From contig NZ_BOSH01000006.1 of assembly GCF_018403245.1 (NCBI RefSeq), positions 310,001 to 374,000 on the forward strand: a DNA stretch of 64,000 nucleotides, given 5' to 3'. The DNA comes from Paenibacillus sp. J2TS4. Its GTDB lineage: Bacteria; Bacillota; Bacilli; Paenibacillales; NBRC-103111. Each line of letters starts with the position of its first letter. Position 1 is the stretch's first letter. Of this stretch, positions 9,501 through 17,884 are shown in pieces. A program made the translations under genes and the position numbers. The notes beneath the pieces are model-generated. The model saw only the letters and a list, made by a program, of their open reading frames with translations, had not been told where the DNA came from and made no database searches.

Positions 9501-12500
9501 GATTAACCGGGAAGATTCTGAATTGGTTGGCTACACGGGGGATATTGTAGAGAATGATACTCCCGAGAATTACGCTGTCGCTTTGCAAAATATGAATTTG
9601 TTCCAGATGCCGTATCTGGTCAGCATCGGAAACCATGAAATATCGGGCACCGGTTCCCGGGTTAATTACCAGAATTCATTCGGGGAAACGACTTATCTAT
9701 ACGATTACGGCAACACGAGAATGATCGGGCTGGATACGGCGAACGGAATGATTTCGAATTCCGACGCCTCTCAATGGCCGTGGCTGAAGGAAACTTTGGA
9801 GGATACGGAAGTAAGCAACATTATGATTATTATGCACGTCCCGCCGGATGAGATTACGGCTGACGGGGACAATCTCAATACCGGCCATGGTTTTCAGAAC
9901 AGCGGGGAGGCCAGCCGGCTGTATGATCTCCTCGGCTCCTACAAATCTGCGAATCCGGACAAGAATATAATCGTTTTCTGTGGTGACTTGCATGCATATA
10001 TCCATAAGCAGGTGCAGGGAGTCGATTACGTCATCACAGGAGGGGGCGGAAAGTATACTCATATTGCTCCCGAAAAAGGAGGCTTCTATCATTATTTAAA
10101 TGTACAAGTATTGGGCGAGACGGTAAGCTGGGATGTTATTCCGCTTCTGGAAAGCATACAGTTCGTCGGGGCTCCGGACACCATCCAGAAGGACGGCACC
10201 GTATTGCTGCGGGCAGACGGAAAGTTCATGACCAGCACGAATCAACCGATTACGCTTCCGGTGCGGGCTCCGTTTAAAGTCGAATGGGAGTCGAGCGATC
10301 CGCAGATAGCCTCGGTCGATTCAGACGGCAATGTGACCGGGCATTCGGCTGGAACAGCGGTTATTACGGTCAAATCCGGTTGGGCTGAAGCGCAGACGAC
10401 TGTTCGGGTCAGCGGCGGGGAGCCGGTGGGCCTGGAGCTTGCGGGGCTGGAGCCTCTGGAGGTCGGAGATACGGCGCAGGCGGTGGCATGGCAGCTATTA
10501 AGCGATGGAGGTCGCGTCAAGCTGTCGGAGGATGTCCGGTTCAGCAGCAGCAACCCGGGGGTGGCGGAAGTGTCGGACACCGGGCTGGTCAGCGTCTGGA
10601 GGATTGGGGAAGCCATCCTTACGGCGGAGTATGGAGAATGGACCGCTTCCTATACGCTTGTCGTCTCTCCATCCTCCAATGTGCCCCTTCGGGAGAAAGT
10701 AATGGCCAAGAATACAGCCGCCGGCACGATTGACCTGGAATATACAGGCGAGCTGCCCTTGAGCGAGGCCTACAAAGTTTATCAGACGGCACAAGGGGAG
10801 CCGATTCCGAGAACATTAACCGATGTCAGAATCGGCGCGGAGAATGTCACTGCTTTCGTGAACCGTGCGGGAGCGGTCTACCTGCTCATGATCGAAGAGG
10901 AAACGCCGGTGGGCCGGATGCGTGTCGGAATCCGCACCGATATCGGCAATATAGCGGACCTGACGACGCTGGATCACAGCCGGATTGAGCTGCTCGCGAA
11001 AGAAGGATTCCAGTTGGAGGACAAGAGAGCAGATTGGACGTTCGACGTAGCAGGTGACCGTCCGGTTGCTTTGACGGTAGAAGGGGGACAGACCGTCGTT
11101 CGTATCGGGGGTGCGGAAGAGTACCGTACGGCGAACCGTCTCTATGCCTATTCGTCCGGCGAGGACTCACGGATACAGGTAACCAGCATCCGCAGAGCTC
11201 AGGGCCAGCCTCTGTATAGAGGGACGCTGGAAATTTCGCACAATCGTTCCAAAGAGGCGTTGAGGCTAATTAACGATATCGGCCTGGAGTCTTATTTATA
11301 CCAGGTCGTTCCGAGTGAAATGCCGGCCTCCTTCGGACTGGAAGCGCTCAAAGCCCAGGCGGTGGCGGCCCGGACCTATGCGCTGACGGATTATTACAGC
11401 AGCCGCTTTGCCGACCAAGGCTTCCATATTGACGATAGTACGCTGAGTCAGGTGTACAACAACAGTGCGGAGAATGCCTTGACGACCCAAGCGGTTAATG
11501 AAACCGCCGGAATCGTGATGAAGAGCGGTGAGGAGCTGGTGGATGCCCGATTCTACTCCACATCGGGAGGATACGGTGCTTCCAAGCATGAGGTATGGGC
11601 TGAGGCGCCTCCGTCCAGCGTTTTTCCGGGTATACCGGTTCCGTATTTAACGGCTCAGAGCTATACCTATCATCCGTCCGCACCGGATGAGATGCTGACG
11701 ATCGATACGAGCGACGAGCGGCAAATTAACGAGTTCTACAAAACGCTGTCTCATACCGGATATGACTCGGCTTCCCTTTATTTCCGCTGGAAGGTCGGTC
11801 TGTCCAAGCAGGAGCTGGAGAATACGATCAACCGGAATTTGGCCGACCGATTCGCGGCAGACTCGCTGTTTATCCTGACCCGGCAAGAGGATGGCAGCTT
11901 CGTCAGCCAGCCGATTCCGGAAGGCGGGATCGGAAGTCTCCGTGACATTTATGTAGCAAAGCGCGGAGCAGGCGGCAACATTATGGAGCTTGTCGTTGAA
12001 GGGAGCAAGGGAACCTACAAAATCGTCAAGGAATTTAATATCCGCTTTACGATCCGGCCTAGCAAAACGTACACGGGCGGAGGCGATATTCTCGCTTATC
12101 GGGCCAAAGGGGGATCGGCCGATTATGATCCGACCGCCACTTTATTAAATCCTAGCATCTTGTACTCCGCCTTCTTCACGTTCGATTTGGAAAGAGATGA
12201 TCGCGGAGAAATAGCACGGATTACGTTCTATGGGGGAGGCAACGGGCACGGGGTCGGCATGAGTCAATACGGAGCCTCCATGCTTGGCGGACAAGGCTGG
12301 GCTTATGACCGGATTCTGAACGCCTATTATCCGAAGATGAGCCTCATTTCGATCTACGATCCATCCAGAAAGCTGGAATCGATTGAGCTGTCTGATCTCC
12401 GTCCTATGCTGCCGGGCGAGACCGCACAAGCAGAGGTAAAGGCTACTTACTCGGACGGTACGGTGGAAATCATAACCGAAGGTGTCGAATATTCGAGCAG

Positions 12501-13653
12501 CAGCCCGGAAGTGGCGGATATAGATGAGACGGGACAGATAACTGCGGCCAGACCCGGCCAAACCGAAATAACCGCTGTCTATAAGGAACATTCGGCAAGC
12601 TACAGCCTGGTAGTCCGGTCATCGTTAAATATGATCGAAATTAGCGGACTTGAATCGATGCGGCCCGGCGATCAGGGGCAGACGGTGGTCACGGCTGTTT
12701 ACGAAGACGGATCGAGGCATCCTATCATGTCCGGCGTTGTCTTTACCAGCAGCAATCCCCAGGTGGCGGAGGTAGATGAAACAGGTTGGGTGACAGCCCT
12801 TAACCCGGGAGAGACCCTAATCAGCGCCGAATATGAAGGACGATTCGCTTCGTACAAGCTCGTTGTAACTTCGTCGTTAAATACGATCGAAATTAGCGGG
12901 TTGGGCCCGATGCGTCCCGGCGATCAGAGCCAAACGGTAGTGACGGCGGTCTATGGAGACGGTTCGAGACATCCGGTCACGTCCGGTGTTGTCTTTGCCA
13001 GCAGCAATCCCCAGGTGGCGGAGGTAGATGACACGGGCCGGGTGACGGCCCTTAGCCCCGGAGAGACATTAATTACTGCGGAATATGATGGACAATCAGC
13101 AAGCTATAAACTGATAGTAGGCCATCGGGAGACCGTCCTCCAAATCATCGGTTTGTCCGCTATGGAGGCAGGAGACAAGATTCAGGTGCAGGTGAAAGTA
13201 TTGCATCCTGACGGTTCCACGGAAATCGTGTCTAAGGGAGTTCAATTTACAAGCAGTGATTCACGGGTGGCGAAGGTGGACAAAAAAGGGAAAATCACCG
13301 CACTTAAGCCGGGAATCACGGTCATCCGCGCCGAATATAATGGATGGGTTGCGGAGGAGGAGCTTCAGGTTCAGGTGACGCTGAAGAAGGTGAGCAGCAG
13401 CAAGCTGAAGCCGATGAAGGAAGGGCAAACGTTCCAGATCGTCGTCACGGCCACCTACAGCGATGGCACCACCGAAACCGTAACCGCAAACTCGGTATTC
13501 ACCAGCAGCGATCCGCAAACAGCAACCGTAGACGAAGGAGGATTAATTCGGGCCTTGCGGAAAGGCAAGACGATGATTACGGTTGAATACGGAGGCTATA
13601 CGGTCAAAGAAAATCTGAACGTTACCAAAGCCCCTCCGGGCCATAATAAATAA
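6505..13653 (+). CDS. Giant secreted NAGPA / metallophosphatase / SpoIID multidomain protein
   Basis: A 2,382-residue secreted protein. The ATG at 6505 has AGGAG eight bases upstream; a GTG at 6496 is too close to it. Order of regions: signal peptide (LMVLLSLVLLAGSLLAG); phosphodiester glycosidase/NAGPA (DUF2233) domain, about residues 40-420, with NMDFYNTDPTYAG and NMDGGGSTTY; two Ig-like modules; a CBM-like beta domain around 590-755; two further Ig-like modules; a calcineurin-like metallophosphatase around 970-1210 with TGDI, GNHE, MHVPP and GDLHAYIH; Ig-like (Big_2) modules; a SpoIID/LytB domain around 1570-1950 with VPSEMP, AQAVAARTYAL and HGVGMSQYGA; then five or so Big_2 repeats (FTSSNPQVAEVDETG type). 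It probably acts on wall polymers or extracellular glycans and phosphoesters. There is no sortase motif or SLH domain. Confidence 0.85.
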   Translation: MFAHQSRFAQQSLMVLLSLVLLAGSLLAGFPQGIAKSYAQTPVFHPVRQDQFPVAPGAYHKEMTLEGGNYIEEVKVMEIDPSQSFLELAVTSPKGKVVALDTVRNQAKLAESEGRRAVAAFNMDFYNTDPTYAGIPTGHQISDGEVITAPSSLRSVLAVMKDGSVRIETEVGLTASIQTSDGDTAVISGVNRAVTAALSNHLFVFTDRFSLTTKSVGDQTVEVVVAPDTPGSILRPGVPFSGTVEAVLQGGDQPIPAGKLVVTATGSKADWARSKLAPGDPVELNVQFSKGMNEAQQLVSGGVLMVRNGQATPEALADRDRHPRTFVAVKQGKLYVYTFDGRQPGYSDGVTLEEGALYLQDEGMEFALNMDGGGSTTYAARSPGDQSLSVLNRPSDGYERSNSNSLVILSTAPVKELATLLPIPKGPLKVIAGGSLSFTSKGQDEYYNGIPVDSSQLTWEADPAIGNIDPLGRFTAADSAAEGKVTVRLGEISSQVQIQVVTQVERIDISPSIAVINPGEKQSFRVRGYDADGQEVILSPDRLNWSIEGNIGTLLPTGELIAANETASGKVLVSLGDASAEAVVIVGKPPVVVEEFETLTDLVPSLVNAVPGSVKLELSSRPDPVRVGAHSAKLTYDFTGTSGTSAAYINFREDGSAGRTLEDYPVKLGVWVYGDGNKHWLRGQIEDGNGTKKPIDFTGAGQLNWVGWKYVTADIPAGMPLPIKLNQIYVVETSNANKNAGAVYFDQLRSIYSETGEDLEGPVFSERTPAPDSKVFTGTPVIAATVMDEESGVDPGAIVMRVNGEVVPHEFDETTGRITYSPAQALDDGEHRVVIEAADRAGNPAVPNADWRFIIDTAPDREAPEISVISPMDGIRTRTDQPRIAAKLTDDQSGIDAGSLVLEWNGAAVPHRYDEAGSTIYYTVPDKLQEGTIHSVKLVAADRSGNSAEKSWSFEIGPLPGQPNNPEQFQISVIGDGGYYTAGQGETAPDILLREQISRINREDSELVGYTGDIVENDTPENYAVALQNMNLFQMPYLVSIGNHEISGTGSRVNYQNSFGETTYLYDYGNTRMIGLDTANGMISNSDASQWPWLKETLEDTEVSNIMIIMHVPPDEITADGDNLNTGHGFQNSGEASRLYDLLGSYKSANPDKNIIVFCGDLHAYIHKQVQGVDYVITGGGGKYTHIAPEKGGFYHYLNVQVLGETVSWDVIPLLESIQFVGAPDTIQKDGTVLLRADGKFMTSTNQPITLPVRAPFKVEWESSDPQIASVDSDGNVTGHSAGTAVITVKSGWAEAQTTVRVSGGEPVGLELAGLEPLEVGDTAQAVAWQLLSDGGRVKLSEDVRFSSSNPGVAEVSDTGLVSVWRIGEAILTAEYGEWTASYTLVVSPSSNVPLREKVMAKNTAAGTIDLEYTGELPLSEAYKVYQTAQGEPIPRTLTDVRIGAENVTAFVNRAGAVYLLMIEEETPVGRMRVGIRTDIGNIADLTTLDHSRIELLAKEGFQLEDKRADWTFDVAGDRPVALTVEGGQTVVRIGGAEEYRTANRLYAYSSGEDSRIQVTSIRRAQGQPLYRGTLEISHNRSKEALRLINDIGLESYLYQVVPSEMPASFGLEALKAQAVAARTYALTDYYSSRFADQGFHIDDSTLSQVYNNSAENALTTQAVNETAGIVMKSGEELVDARFYSTSGGYGASKHEVWAEAPPSSVFPGIPVPYLTAQSYTYHPSAPDEMLTIDTSDERQINEFYKTLSHTGYDSASLYFRWKVGLSKQELENTINRNLADRFAADSLFILTRQEDGSFVSQPIPEGGIGSLRDIYVAKRGAGGNIMELVVEGSKGTYKIVKEFNIRFTIRPSKTYTGGGDILAYRAKGGSADYDPTATLLNPSILYSAFFTFDLERDDRGEIARITFYGGGNGHGVGMSQYGASMLGGQGWAYDRILNAYYPKMSLISIYDPSRKLESIELSDLRPMLPGETAQAEVKATYSDGTVEIITEGVEYSSSSPEVADIDETGQITAARPGQTEITAVYKEHSASYSLVVRSSLNMIEISGLESMRPGDQGQTVVTAVYEDGSRHPIMSGVVFTSSNPQVAEVDETGWVTALNPGETLISAEYEGRFASYKLVVTSSLNTIEISGLGPMRPGDQSQTVVTAVYGDGSRHPVTSGVVFASSNPQVAEVDDTGRVTALSPGETLITAEYDGQSASYKLIVGHRETVLQIIGLSAMEAGDKIQVQVKVLHPDGSTEIVSKGVQFTSSDSRVAKVDKKGKITALKPGITVIRAEYNGWVAEEELQVQVTLKKVSSSKLKPMKEGQTFQIVVTATYSDGTTETVTANSVFTSSDPQTATVDEGGLIRALRKGKTMITVEYGGYTVKENLNVTKAPPGHNK

Positions 13654-13678
13654 GCAGCATCTATAGATTGAGCGCGTG

Positions 13679-13704
13679 AGAGGACTTCGATAAGAAGTCC
13701 TCTT
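13679..13704 (+). terminator. Terminator-like hairpin after the giant gene
   Basis: AGAGGACTTC (13679-13688), loop GATAA, then GAAGTCCTCT (13694-13703). It is a perfect 10-bp stem about 25 bp past the stop, with only a short T-rich tail. Confidence 0.5.
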
Positions 13705-13711
13705 AGCCGTT

Positions 13712-13768
13712 TCAGTGAAATCAGTGAAGTCAGTAAAACCACTGAAACCACTGAAACCACTGAAACCA
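13712..13768. repeat. 9-bp tandem repeat (six degenerate units)
   Basis: Six consecutive 9-bp units run from TCAGTGAAA through three identical CCACTGAAA copies. The period matches that of the longer ATGAAACCC tract about 490 bp downstream in the same spacer. Reading frames through it give low-complexity peptides and are not credible genes. Confidence 0.8.
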
Positions 13769-13811
13769 GCAAGAGCCATAAGTGTTGGCGAACGGTGGCT
13801 GCCTGGAGTTG

Positions 13812-13988
13812 CTGCAAAAATACAGTTAAATCGATCACACTGGACCCAATTTAGCTATTTTATTGCAAATGTGCAGTCGGATATCCAGAATTATCCAGTT
13901 ATATCCTTAACGTCCGAAATCTACTGTATATTTGCAGTAGATGAACCCGGACGGTCAGGAATGGCCCCAAAGTACTGCACTTTTGCAG
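13812..13988. repeat. Phased palindrome array A (four CTGYA-N4-TRCAG units)
   Basis: Four interrupted palindromes with a constant 4-nt centre start at 13812, 13863, 13924 and 13975, i.e. steps of 51, 61 and 51 bp. The cores are CTGCA-AAAA-TACAG, TTGCA-AATG-TGCAG, CTGTA-TATT-TGCAG and CTGCA-CTTT-TGCAG. The third extends to arms of about 10 bp (ATCTACTGTA / TGCAGTAGAT). A second array with the same layout is at 48812-48990. Sequence between the cores is not conserved. The function is unknown. Confidence 0.7.
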
Positions 13989-14255
13989 GCTGTATTAGTT
14001 TTTCCTTGAACTTCTGAATACCCCCGAGACAGACTCTTGTCGACTTGGCTTAGGTAATTTGGGTATTAATAGAACTGAAAAGGAAAGGAAGAATGCCATT
14101 CACGCAAAAGGAAGGATACGGGAGGATCGGGAGCAAAAGGCCAAGGACTCACCGCATACACTGTTTTAGAAGGGGAACAACAACAAGAGAGTTTGCAAGA
14201 GAGCAGTGAAAAGCAGCGAGTGCCGGGAGAGGCGCGTGGGTAAAACATCAAGCAC

Positions 14256-14408
14256 ATGAAACCCATGAAACCCATGAAACCCATGAAACCCATGAAACCC
14301 ATGAAACCCATGAAACCCATGAAACCCATGAAACCCATGAAACCCATGAAACCCATGAAACCCATGAAACCCATGAAACCCACGAACCACATGAACTACA
14401 TGAACTAC
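14256..14408. repeat. ATGAAACCC tandem repeat (14 perfect copies)
   Basis: Fourteen exact 9-bp units occupy 14256-14381, followed by three degenerate units (ACGAACCAC, then ATGAACTAC twice). The period of nine keeps frames open on both strands (MKP or MGF repeats), but no ribosome-binding site or longer gene context supports translation. A simple slippage-prone microsatellite is the plain reading. Apart from the repeat tracts and the palindrome array, I see no gene in the 920-bp spacer. Confidence 0.85.
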
Positions 14409-14573
14409 ATCATGGACACTTCATCAATACGATCATAATTGCCGTGGTGAGTACTGTTTAAGTTCAGTCATGAATTCCGTGAAAAGCCGCCTTTCCAAGC
14501 AAGCCCGGAAAAAGGTACAATAGAAAAAGTACCAAACGAATGTTTGTCTTTTTAGCCATTTAGGAGGATTTCT

Positions 14574-15701
14574 ATGAACATACTGCAAGCATTATTTTTT
14601 CCGCCGGAGCAGCCCGGGGGAGTATCTTCCATGATTCCTTTCATGAAGGAGCGTTTTGTTAAACAAAGTTGGGGAATGGAGCTCTTCTATCTGCCTAAAA
14701 GAGTAAGGGGAAAGGGCACCGAGCCCGTCGAATTCGCGACCTTTGATTGGAAGCTGTACAAAGGCACCCCGGTGGTCGATAAATACATCCAGACCTACAA
14801 GGATTACATCTGGTGGACCAAGATGCGAGTCCGCCAGCGGTACGACATTATTCATGCCCATCATCCCATTGCGGCTCTGGTGATGCGGCAGCTGTTTCCG
14901 GGGACTCCGGTACTGCTGACTATCCATTCGAGTTACGAGAGGGAGCTGATCCTCAACGGAAAAATTAAAGCGGATGGCCCGGAGCATCGCTTTTTGACCT
15001 CGCTCTACCGCGAGCTGGAAGTGAAGCTGGATCAAATATTAACGGTATCGGCTTCGTTTAAAAGCTATTTGGCCCCATATGTGGAGGAGCCGGACAAAAT
15101 CGGAATCGTGCCCAACGGATTCGACGAAAGTCGGTTTCGACCGATGCCGCATGAGAATGAAACGCTGCAGTTCATTACTATGTGCCGTCTCGTTCCAGCT
15201 AAAGGTCTGGATACCCTGTTGGAGGCTTGCTCGGAGTTAAAAAAGAACGGTCATTCCTTCGTACTGCATATAATCGGGGACGGTCCCATCCAGAAGGAGC
15301 TGGAGCAGATGGCGGTGGAGCTTGACTTGTACGAGGAGACGATTTTTTACGGCTATATGCTTCATCCGGAGCAGTTCATGCCGTTTTTTGATATTTTTGT
15401 GCTGCCGTCTCGGGCGGAGGCGTTCGGATCGGTATTCGCGGAAGCGGCACTTTGCCGGTTAGCCCTGGTCGGAACCAACGTCGGTGGGATCGCCGAGCAA
15501 ATCGAGCACGGATATAACGGCCTGCTCGTTCCGCCGGGAGATTCGCCAGCTCTGGCAAAGGAATTGACAAGGCTTATCGAAGATGCTGAGCTGCGCACCC
15601 GCCTGGCCTATGCTGCCGAAAAGAAGGCAAAAAGCCGTTATTCCTTACAGCGGGTCATTCGCCAGCTTGCCCACGTTTATGAAAGCTATCGCACGACATA
15701 G
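14574..15701 (+). CDS. Family 4 glycosyltransferase
   Basis: A 375-residue retaining glycosyltransferase of the GT-B fold. The N-terminal half starts MNILQALFFPPEQPGG and has IIHAHHPIAA and LTIHSSYERE. The C-terminal nucleotide-sugar half has TMCRLVPAKGLDTLLEA, HIIGDGP and the E-x7-E motif in EAFGSVFAE, then NGLLVPPGD. It resembles B. subtilis YtcC and related enzymes that transfer hexose or amino-sugar units from UDP- or GDP-sugars to lipid or wall acceptors. The acceptor is unknown. The start follows TTAGGAGGATTTCT. It stands alone between two repeat-rich spacers. Confidence 0.85.
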   Translation: MNILQALFFPPEQPGGVSSMIPFMKERFVKQSWGMELFYLPKRVRGKGTEPVEFATFDWKLYKGTPVVDKYIQTYKDYIWWTKMRVRQRYDIIHAHHPIAALVMRQLFPGTPVLLTIHSSYERELILNGKIKADGPEHRFLTSLYRELEVKLDQILTVSASFKSYLAPYVEEPDKIGIVPNGFDESRFRPMPHENETLQFITMCRLVPAKGLDTLLEACSELKKNGHSFVLHIIGDGPIQKELEQMAVELDLYEETIFYGYMLHPEQFMPFFDIFVLPSRAEAFGSVFAEAALCRLALVGTNVGGIAEQIEHGYNGLLVPPGDSPALAKELTRLIEDAELRTRLAYAAEKKAKSRYSLQRVIRQLAHVYESYRTT

Positions 15702-15945
15702 GAGTCAAACAACTAACACAGGAAATCGCAGCGCGAAAACATAATAAATAGTCTCTGCCCCTAAACAGTCCTTGGCTTTGGCAGGCGATCCTTGACAGGC
15801 AGTCCTGGAGCGAGACTAGATGGAATTTCAACAGTTAGTTTCTTGCTTTGTTTGCCAGACAGCCGGACTAAATGGAATCTCTGAAGTTAGAAATGAGGAT
15901 AGGGATGGAGGGGCTAGATTTAGTCCGAACAAGCTGGATGAAATC

Positions 15946-16452
15946 AGGCTGTTGAAAAAGTGCATTTGTGTCCGCTTATATTGCCTATTAAGCGATATAT
16001 GCGATCAACGTGTAAAATGCACTCTATTATTTACATTTATTTCACTGTACTCGGGTTGTGCGCCCATTTGTACGATTATTCATACAAAAGCAGGACCGTC
16101 GCGGCATACGTACGGCTAATTGTACGATTTTTCGTACAAAGGCGCCCCTTTCTCGGAACTTGTGCGCCCATTTGTACGATTATTCATACAAAAGGAGGAC
16201 CGTCGCGGCATACGTACGGCTAATTGTACGATTTTTCGTACAAAGACGCCCCTTTCTCGGAACTTGTGCGCCCATTTGTACGATTATTCATACAAAAGCA
16301 GGACTGTCGCGGCATACGCACGGCAATTGTACGATTTTTCGTACAAAACACAACAAAACACACTCATCATCGGTTCTATCGCGCATTTGTACCTATATTT
16401 CAATACCCCTTGGGGCGGATACGGATGATATAGATGCTTTTTTCAACAGCCT
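15946..16452. mobile_element. MITE-like element with AGGCTGTTGAAAAA terminal inverted repeats
   Basis: AGGCTGTTGAAAAA at 15946-15959 is repeated in inverse orientation at 16439-16452, with weaker matching extending to about 20 bp. These ends resemble those of many Gram-positive insertion sequences. The 507-bp interior has no credible transposase and is filled by a 104-bp tandem repeat with palindromes. No clear target-site duplication is visible. I read it as a non-autonomous element, but chance flanking of a local repeat cannot be excluded. Confidence 0.55.
16056..16346. repeat. 104-bp tandem repeat with palindromes every 52 bp
   Basis: Nearly three copies of a 104-bp unit begin at 16056, 16160 and 16264. 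Each carries two 20-nt palindromes: TTGTACGATTATTCATACAA (starts 16068, 16172, 16276) and the perfect TTGTACGATTTTTCGTACAA (starts 16120, 16224, 16327). Palindromes thus recur every 51-52 bp with a 4-nt centre. A degenerate further half-site lies near 16384. Overlapping open frames here are artefacts of the repeat. Confidence 0.85.
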
Positions 16453-16567
16453 CAAGATCACGTATTAGATTGCATAAATCATCTATCTGAATTACTTATC
16501 TACATAAAATCCAGTTAGTTTACATGTATTGGCACCTTAAGCCAGTAAACAGCAGAAAGGGGAAATT

Positions 16568-17884
16568 ATGCGCAAATTCAGATTTATTCACGCCGCAGAT
16601 CTGCATCTGGACAGCCCGTTCCGAGGTATGGCCAGCTTGCCCGAAGCGGTGCGATCCGTTGTGCGGCAATCGACGTTCACGGCTTTGTCCAGTTTGGTCG
16701 AGCTAGCGGCTCGTGAACGAGTCGATTTCGTCCTGCTGGCTGGGGATATATACGACTTGCAGGATCGTTCGCTGCGGGCGCAGCTGCAAATGCAAAAGGC
16801 GGCAGAAAGGCTGGCTGCAGCGGGCATCCCGCTCTATATCGTGCACGGCAATCACGACCCTGCGGACGGTCGGGCGGCTTCCTTACGCTGGCCGGATTCT
16901 GTTCACTTCTTTGCGGCAGGCGTCGCGGACCGGAAAGAGCTTGTCACGCCGGACGGTGAAACATTGGCTATCCTGTACGGAATTTCCTATCCGACGTCTT
17001 CCGTAAATGATAATTATGCGGCCAGGCTGGCCGCTTTAGCGGCGCAGGATAAAGGCCGTTACCGGATTGCGCTGCTCCATGCGAATGTTGACGGAGACGG
17101 GGGACACGCCAATTACGCTCCTTGCACCAAGCAGGAACTGGTTGAATCCGGAATCGATTACTGGGCGCTAGGGCATGTCCATACGAGACAGATTCTTAAT
17201 GAGCGCCCCTCTGTCGTCTATCCGGGCAACCTGCAAGGAAGAAGCATCCGGGAAACGGGGCCTAAAGGCTGTTATCTCGTCGAGGTGTCGGAGTTGGGCG
17301 AGACTTCGCTTAGCTTTTTCCCCGTAGATGCCGTTCGCTGGCAGCAAATTTCGGTATCCATTAAAGGAGTAGAAAACGAGCAGCAGTTAAAAGATCAACT
17401 GGAAGACGGTATGGAGCAAGCGAGAGCGGCCGCGAATGGCCGGCCGTCTGTGGGGCGGGTCACCTTTACCGAGCGGGGACCGATGCATTCCATCCTGCAG
17501 CAAGGCACCTATCTGACAGAATTAATAGACGAGCTTCGGGCCGCGGAGGCGGAGCGTGCCGCGGCCGCTGATGAAGCGGGTCATGCTGCGGATTTTGTCT
17601 GGATTGAATCGGCCGCCATTCAAAGCGGGCTCGAGCTGGACATGCAGAGATGGATGGAGGATGAAAGCTTTATCGGGGATTTGCTGCGGATGTCGGAGGA
17701 ACTGCTGCAGGATAAGGAAGAGCTTGTGCGGTTCAGCGAGAAGACGCTTGCTCCGTTATTCTCTCGTTCCAAGGCGGCTGCCTGGCTGGATGAAATAACA
17801 GTGGACAACCGGGAGGAATGGCTGAAGGAAGCTCGGGAGATGGCGCTTGATGCGCTGATGGGCAGCGGGAGGTGGGAGGAATGA
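16568..17884 (+). CDS. yhaO: YhaO-like DNA repair exonuclease subunit (SbcD/Mre11 family)
   Basis: A 438-residue calcineurin-type metallophosphoesterase. The metal-binding motifs are in order: AADLHLDSPF, LLAGDIYD, HGNHDP, LLHANVDG and LGHVHT. It matches B. subtilis YhaO, the nuclease partner of the SbcC-like ATPase YhaN, and probably processes DNA ends or structured DNA as a complex. The C-terminal 130 residues are helical and acidic and should contact YhaN. The start follows AAAGGGGAAATT. Its stop overlaps the YhaN start by 4 nt (ATGA), so the two are translated in a fixed ratio. Confidence 0.88.
   Translation: MRKFRFIHAADLHLDSPFRGMASLPEAVRSVVRQSTFTALSSLVELAARERVDFVLLAGDIYDLQDRSLRAQLQMQKAAERLAAAGIPLYIVHGNHDPADGRAASLRWPDSVHFFAAGVADRKELVTPDGETLAILYGISYPTSSVNDNYAARLAALAAQDKGRYRIALLHANVDGDGGHANYAPCTKQELVESGIDYWALGHVHTRQILNERPSVVYPGNLQGRSIRETGPKGCYLVEVSELGETSLSFFPVDAVRWQQISVSIKGVENEQQLKDQLEDGMEQARAAANGRPSVGRVTFTERGPMHSILQQGTYLTELIDELRAAEAERAAAADEAGHAADFVWIESAAIQSGLELDMQRWMEDESFIGDLLRMSEELLQDKEELVRFSEKTLAPLFSRSKAAAWLDEITVDNREEWLKEAREMALDALMGSGRWEE

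Noticed and set aside
14066..14438. Open frames through the ATGAAACCC tract giving MKP, MGF or GFH repeats
   Set aside because: A 9-bp period keeps several frames open automatically. There is no ribosome site, and no non-repeat coding sequence of typical composition.
16056..16346. CRISPR array
   Set aside because: The 104-bp units are nearly identical throughout, so there are no unique spacers, and no cas genes are in the window.
15960..16468. Several overlapping frames in the 104-bp repeat region (RTANCTIFRTK-type repeats)
   Set aside because: They are translations of the palindromic DNA repeat in more than one frame; nothing suggests coding.
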